Shown here one piece after another: positions 14,376-17,693 of a DNA stretch of 17,693 bases. The notes under the pieces are model-generated. The model was not told where the DNA came from. It did not search any database and saw nothing but the letters and a program-made list of their open reading frames with translations. The first letter of the stretch is position 1; every line of letters starts with the position of its first letter. This DNA comes from Candidatus Peribacteria bacterium (GTDB taxonomy: Bacteria > Patescibacteriota > Gracilibacteria > Peribacterales > Peribacteraceae). The stretch covers positions 1 to 17,693 of the forward strand of contig CAINWJ010000081.1 of assembly GCA_903854455.1 (NCBI GenBank), in the 5' to 3' direction. The position numbers and the translations under genes are program-made.

Positions 14376-14403
14376 TATATACCAGAAAAATGATTTAAGT
14401 CAA
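14376..14403 (-). promoter_or_regulatory. Strong promoter of glycerate kinase, leaderless geometry
   Basis: TTGACT (14403-14398), a 16-base spacer and TATATA (14381-14376) with an extended TGG. Alternative registers at 18 and 20 bases also give AT-rich hexamers. With the first register, 6 bases separate the -10 from the ATG at 14369, so the predicted transcription start falls on the start codon. Confidence 0.65.
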
Positions 14404-14508
14404 TATTCCTCCGATGATCACAACTTCGTTCAGATCAAGAACGAACATGGTCAGTGGATCGATCTCGATATCACGTGGGATCCGCTCTTGGCATCCATAT
14501 TTCAGTGA
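14401..14508 (+). pseudogene. Remnant of a transglutaminase-like gene (C-terminal fragment)
   Basis: An open stretch with no usable start codon encodes DDHNFVQIKNEHGQWIDLDI followed by TWDPLLASIFQ and TGA at 14506. The pattern H-N-F-V-x-I, about 10 residues, then W-x-x-x-D-x-T-W-D resembles the end of the transglutaminase core, including its catalytic His and Asp. The Cys-bearing front half is absent: upstream sequence is the glycerate kinase promoter and reaches a TAG at 14371. It is best read as a gene cut off when the glycerate kinase segment arrived, but the family assignment from about 30 residues is tentative. Confidence 0.4.
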
Positions 14509-14534
14509 AACAGCTTCCCGTGTAACATTCTCCA

Positions 14535-14554
14535 TGGTTCGGCTACGCTCACCA
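14535..14554. repeat. TTCGnCTnCGCTC hairpin, variant copy
   Basis: TGGT (14535-14538) and ACCA (14551-14554) bracket the shared core TTCGGCTACGCTC. The core matches the 16385-16412 element at most positions, but the arms differ while remaining complementary, so the pairing rather than the arm sequence is kept. Confidence 0.4.
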
Positions 14555-14560
14555 CTAGTT

Positions 14561-14576
14561 TTACATTCTACATTCT
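14561..14576. repeat. ATTCTACATTC repeat (right flank, inverted)
   Basis: TTACATTCTACATTCT is the reverse complement of the GAATGTAGAATG units at 12917-12949. It ends 4 bases before the aspS start, and its TACATT (6 bases from the ATG) could serve as a weak -10. Confidence 0.55.
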
Positions 14577-14580
14577 CCCC

Positions 14581-16359
14581 ATGTCCTCCACTTCCCTGCG
14601 CACACACTCCTGCGGCGAACTGACTGCCAAGCACGCCAAGAAATCAGTCACCCTCTGTGGCTGGGTGAATACGCGACGTGATCATGGCGGACTGATCTTC
14701 TTCGATCTCCGCGACAGGTACGGGCTCACACAGATCGTGTTCCATCCGGAGACGAATAAAGAAATTTTTGCGCTTGCGGAAACCGTGCGCCCGGAATGGG
14801 TGCTGCAGATCGAGGGCACGGTCGAGAAGCGCGGGAAGGATGCGGTGAATCCGAAGATGTTCACCGGTGAGATCGAAGTCACGGCGACCAGGCTCACGAT
14901 CCTGAACAAAGCCAAGACACCGCCGTTCGAGATCGATTCACCGAAAGAGGTGAGCGAGGATCTGCGCCTCCAGTACCGTTATCTGGACATGCGGACGGCG
15001 AGGATGCAGAAGAACATCGCGCTTCGGTCCAAGGTCTTCCAGATCATCCGCAGCTACTTCACATCCAGAGACTGCCTGGAGATCGACACGCCGTGCCTCA
15101 TCAAAGGCACACCGGAAGGTGCGCGTGAGTACATCGTCCCGTCGCGCGTGTACCCCGGCACGTTCTTCGTCCTCCCGCAGAGTCCGCAGCAATTGAAGCA
15201 GCTCTGCATGGTCGGGGGACTCGACCGCTACTTCCAGATTGCGCGTTGCTTCCGCGACGAAGATCTCCGCGGTGACCGTCAACCGGAGTTCCTTCAGCTG
15301 GACTTCGAGATGAGTTTCCCGAAGCAGGAGGATGTACAGGAAATCATCGAGGGATCCATCGTCGAGATCATCAAAGCCTGCAGCGAAAAGAAACTCAAAG
15401 GCGGCAAGGTTCCGCGCTACACGTGGCAACACGTCATGGATACGTACGGATCAGATAAGCCGGATCTCCGCTACGATCTGCCGATTGTCGATGTCTCGGC
15501 ACTGGCGAAGGGCTGTGGGTTCAAAGTCTTCGAGGACGCGCTCTCACTCAAGAATGGCGTGGTTCGGGCGTTGCGCGTTCCAGGTGGAGCGACACTTGCC
15601 CGCAGCGAGATCGATACCTGGACGGCACTCGTCCGGGAGCTCAAGGCCAAGGGGCTTGCGTACATCCTGTTCAAAGATGACGGTCCGCAGTCCCCTCTCC
15701 TCAAGTTCTTCAGGGAAGGATTCCTGGCTGAACTGGAGAAAGCGACCGGGGCAAAGAAAGGCGATGCACTCTTCTTCGCCGCGGATACATTCAAGATTGC
15801 CTGTGCTTCCCTGAGCCGGATCCGCTCCGAAGCGGCGAAGAGATTTGAGCTGATCGACGAATCCGTCCATGCATTGTTCTGGGTGACGAATTTCCCCATG
15901 TTCGAGGAAGCCGACGACGGCTCACTCACGTTCTGCCATCATCCGTTCACGAGCCCCAACATGGAGGAGTGGAAGCACAGAAAAGAGAATCCGCTCGCAG
16001 TCCATTCCATCTGCTACGACCTGGTGCTCGACGGGTACGAGCTCGGCTCCGGTTCCATCAGAATCCACGATCCCGTTCTCCAAGCGGAAGTTTTCGAGAT
16101 GCTCGGTATCAGTCCTGTGGATCAGGAGCGACGGTTCGGGCACATGCTACGCGCCTTCGAGTACGGTGCACCTCCCCACGGCGGCTTCGCCTACGGCATC
16201 GATCGCGTCGTCATGATCCTGGCAGGCGAACCCAACATCCGCGAAGTCACTCCGTTCCCCAAGGATCAGAAAGCGAAAGACCTGATGCTGGGCGCACCGG
16301 CGGCGGTACCGGCAGAGCAGCTGAAGGAATTGAGGATCAGAATGGAAGAGCAGGAATAG
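14581..16359 (+). CDS. aspS: Aspartyl-tRNA synthetase, bacterial type
   Basis: A 592-residue class II synthetase that charges tRNA-Asp. The N-terminal OB anticodon-binding domain has GWVNTRRDHGGLIFFDLRDR. The catalytic domain has YRYLDMRTARM, TPEGAREY, the LPQSPQQLKQL segment and motif 2 RYFQIARCFRDEDLRGDRQP. The bacterial GAD insertion domain spans about residues 285-420. Motif 3 is YGAPPHGGFAYGIDRVVMIL. His35 in RRDHGG is the residue found in non-discriminating bacterial AspRS such as that of Pseudomonas aeruginosa (His31), whereas discriminating enzymes usually have Leu. The enzyme may therefore also charge tRNA-Asn, with GatCAB completing the conversion. The start at 14581 matches family length, with no Shine-Dalgarno. 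Confidence 0.96.
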   Translation: MSSTSLRTHSCGELTAKHAKKSVTLCGWVNTRRDHGGLIFFDLRDRYGLTQIVFHPETNKEIFALAETVRPEWVLQIEGTVEKRGKDAVNPKMFTGEIEVTATRLTILNKAKTPPFEIDSPKEVSEDLRLQYRYLDMRTARMQKNIALRSKVFQIIRSYFTSRDCLEIDTPCLIKGTPEGAREYIVPSRVYPGTFFVLPQSPQQLKQLCMVGGLDRYFQIARCFRDEDLRGDRQPEFLQLDFEMSFPKQEDVQEIIEGSIVEIIKACSEKKLKGGKVPRYTWQHVMDTYGSDKPDLRYDLPIVDVSALAKGCGFKVFEDALSLKNGVVRALRVPGGATLARSEIDTWTALVRELKAKGLAYILFKDDGPQSPLLKFFREGFLAELEKATGAKKGDALFFAADTFKIACASLSRIRSEAAKRFELIDESVHALFWVTNFPMFEEADDGSLTFCHHPFTSPNMEEWKHRKENPLAVHSICYDLVLDGYELGSGSIRIHDPVLQAEVFEMLGISPVDQERRFGHMLRAFEYGAPPHGGFAYGIDRVVMILAGEPNIREVTPFPKDQKAKDLMLGAPAAVPAEQLKELRIRMEEQE

Positions 16360-16380
16360 CAGAAAGCTTGTAGCTATTTG

Positions 16381-16416
16381 CGATGTCGCCCTTCGACTCC
16401 GCTCAGGGTGACATCG
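16381..16416. repeat. Dispersed hairpin repeat, copy 2 (3' of aspS)
   Basis: CGATGTCGCCC (16381-16391) pairs with GGGTGACATCG (16406-16416) with one G-T pair, around the 14-base loop TTCGACTCCGCTCA. It follows the aspS stop by 21 bases. It lacks a T-run, so it would be a 3' end or mRNA-stabilising structure rather than a textbook terminator. Confidence 0.75.
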
Positions 16417-16520
16417 CTTCTTCATCTAAAGACAACGATTATGTGAACAGCACCTAGCTAACAGCCCTCCGAGTTCCATTGACGGAACCAATATCTGATC
16501 TAATCAACAGCGTACTTTTC

Positions 16521-16529
16521 TGCTATAAT
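16521..16529 (+). promoter_or_regulatory. Extended -10 promoter of the coiled-coil gene
   Basis: TGCTATAAT, a perfect extended -10, ends 8 bases before the ATG at 16538. No good -35 is visible, which extended -10 promoters tolerate. The leader would be only one or two bases long. Confidence 0.6.
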
Positions 16530-16537
16530 AAGCCGAT

Positions 16538-17578
16538 ATGTCCGATTCTCAGGAAAATCCATTGCCGGCAGATGATCCTTTCGCCCCGGCTCCGACTGAT
16601 GTGAAAATCTCGGAGACTCAACCTCCATCTGTCGATGGGGCATCGGAGACGGATCGAGCAACTGCTTCTCCCAAGCTCCCACCTCCGAACCGAGCAGAGG
16701 ACATCAAGCGTTCCGTTGCCCTCGCCGAGAAGCGCGCAGCGAAGGAGCGGGAATTGCGCGAGAAGCGCACGCAACGCAAGCAGGAGGAGTTCACGAGATC
16801 GGAAGCGGCGGTCCGAGCCGGTGCCGAGGAGAAGAAGGAGATCCGGCTTCAGCGCAAAGCCTTTCGCACGGACAGGCGCAAGCGTGAGGATGATCTGGAG
16901 AAGGAGAAGCGCCGGCGCGAGGAGGAAGAGAAGAAAAAGCAGGAACAGGAGAATCTTGCCAAGAAGAAGAGGGATCAGCAGGACCTCTCCATGCGGGAGC
17001 TGCGGCAGATGGCGACGGCGAAAGCGATCATCGAGCAGAAGCAGAATGCGCTCAGGTCGGATTTCTTAACCGAGCAGAAGCAGGCGGAGTATGAACATCG
17101 CACAGCCATCGAGCAGGCGCGACGGAAGAACGCGCAGTCCCGGGAGGAAACCGATCGTCATACGCACGACCGGAAAAACGCGATAGAGAGTGAGTTGAAG
17201 GCGAGGCTGTTCGAGCTGGAGAAATGGCGACGCATGCGGCTGCAGGCGCAGGACAACGACACTGCTCGGCAGATGTCCGCTCTGCGCACCATGCGCGATC
17301 TCCGTGAAGCTGAACGCAAGCGGGAGGAGATCCGGCTGACAGCGGCACGTTTGCAGAGGAAGCTGGATGGAGAGTGGAAGGAACACAAGGCGGCGACCGA
17401 GCAGGAAGCCATGCGTAAGCGCACCGAGGTCGAGCAGGAAGCCAAGGAGGCGAAGTTCAAAGCTGATACCGAGCTCAGGATGGCGACACAGACGGCTGAC
17501 AATGCCAGGAGTCACCGGCTGGAGGAACTAACCCAGCAGTACAACAAGCAGAAGCGCATCCTGCGGGTGTCGACGTGA
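16538..17578 (+). CDS. Highly charged coiled-coil protein, function unknown
   Basis: A 346-residue protein with no recognisable enzyme domain. The first 50 residues are Pro/Ser/Asp-rich and likely disordered (PADDPFAPAPTD, SPKLPPPNR). From about residue 52 to the end it is one nearly continuous run of Arg, Lys, Glu, Gln and Ala with very few prolines (KRAAKERELREKRTQRKQEE, KEKRRREEEEKKKQEQENLA), as expected for a long helix or coiled coil. There is no signal peptide or membrane segment, so it should be cytoplasmic. It could be a structural filament or a nucleic-acid-associated protein. It lies between aspS and tRNA-Leu, with its own promoter. Such composition can match many unrelated proteins in searches, so weak hits should not be trusted. 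Confidence 0.8.
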   Translation: MSDSQENPLPADDPFAPAPTDVKISETQPPSVDGASETDRATASPKLPPPNRAEDIKRSVALAEKRAAKERELREKRTQRKQEEFTRSEAAVRAGAEEKKEIRLQRKAFRTDRRKREDDLEKEKRRREEEEKKKQEQENLAKKKRDQQDLSMRELRQMATAKAIIEQKQNALRSDFLTEQKQAEYEHRTAIEQARRKNAQSREETDRHTHDRKNAIESELKARLFELEKWRRMRLQAQDNDTARQMSALRTMRDLREAERKREEIRLTAARLQRKLDGEWKEHKAATEQEAMRKRTEVEQEAKEAKFKADTELRMATQTADNARSHRLEELTQQYNKQKRILRVST

Positions 17579-17628
17579 CGGAAAAACATCTACAATACGC
17601 GACAGGACATCACTTGTTTCACATTATT

Positions 17629-17693
17629 GCCGGGGTGGCGGAACGGCAGACGCGCCGGCCTTAGGAGCCGGTGGGGGTTCACCCTCATGGAGG
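17629..17693 (+). tRNA. tRNA-Leu (anticodon TAG), cut by the right edge
   Basis: The 5' acceptor strand GCCGGGG starts at 17629, followed by TG and the D-arm GCGGAACGGCAGACGC. The anticodon stem CCGGC/GCCGG encloses CTTAGGA, giving anticodon TAG, which reads CUN leucine codons. A long variable arm (GGGGGTTCACCCTC) marks a class II tRNA. The sequence ends inside the T-arm. It lies 50 bases after the coiled-coil gene. TACAAT at 17591-17596 is a candidate -10. Confidence 0.93.

Noticed and set aside
1..17693. Alternative genetic code (UGA as glycine, as in Gracilibacteria/SR1)
   Set aside because: TGA ends several well-bounded genes at the expected family length (aldo/keto reductase, ATPase, comM), and no conserved gene needs read-through.

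Overview
The window is a gene-dense stretch of bacterial chromosome (17.7 kb, both strands used) that suggests a member of the Candidate Phyla Radiation/Patescibacteria; Peregrinibacteria/Peribacteria-like organisms would fit. This is inference. It rests on compact genes, few Shine-Dalgarno sites, several promoters placed right against start codons, AT-rich intergenic repeats of the CAATGACCAA type, and housekeeping genes scattered rather than kept in large operons. TGA, TAA and TAG all act as stops, so the UGA-as-glycine code of Gracilibacteria is not in use.

Left part (1-2600): the first codons of a MazF/PemK-type toxin run off the left edge, preceded by its MazE/AbrB-type antitoxin and a single-stranded DNA-binding protein gene with a strong terminator (all minus strand). 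A gene-poor stretch holds a consensus-like promoter and a decayed copy of a tRNA 5' half, followed by intact tRNA-Asp(GTC) and a Tas-like aldo/keto reductase. A 32-residue single-pass membrane protein with its own near-consensus promoter lies beyond it on the minus strand.

Middle (2600-11400): a SERCA/PMR1-like P-type Ca2+ ATPase is divergent from a short malic enzyme. Next come an unrecognised 208-residue protein with a leaderless-type promoter and a minus-strand two-gene unit. That unit encodes a secreted protein with three Cys-rich DUF4215-type repeats and, 4 bases downstream, a protein combining sigma-factor-like regions 2 and 4 with a transmembrane helix and an outer helical tail. This pair is the most unusual system in the window. 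YraN follows.

Right part (11400-17693): a ComM/YifB AAA+ protein, a MOFRL-type glycerate 2-kinase that looks like an inserted cassette, bacterial-type aspartyl-tRNA synthetase, a highly charged coiled-coil protein and the first part of tRNA-Leu(TAG).

Three families of dispersed intergenic repeats punctuate the window: CAATGACCAA inverted-repeat spacers (three copies), GAATGTAGAAT repeats flanking the glycerate kinase region, and TTCGnCTnCGCTC hairpins (three copies). The metabolic genes do not form one pathway, although malic enzyme and glycerate kinase both lead toward pyruvate/2-phosphoglycerate.
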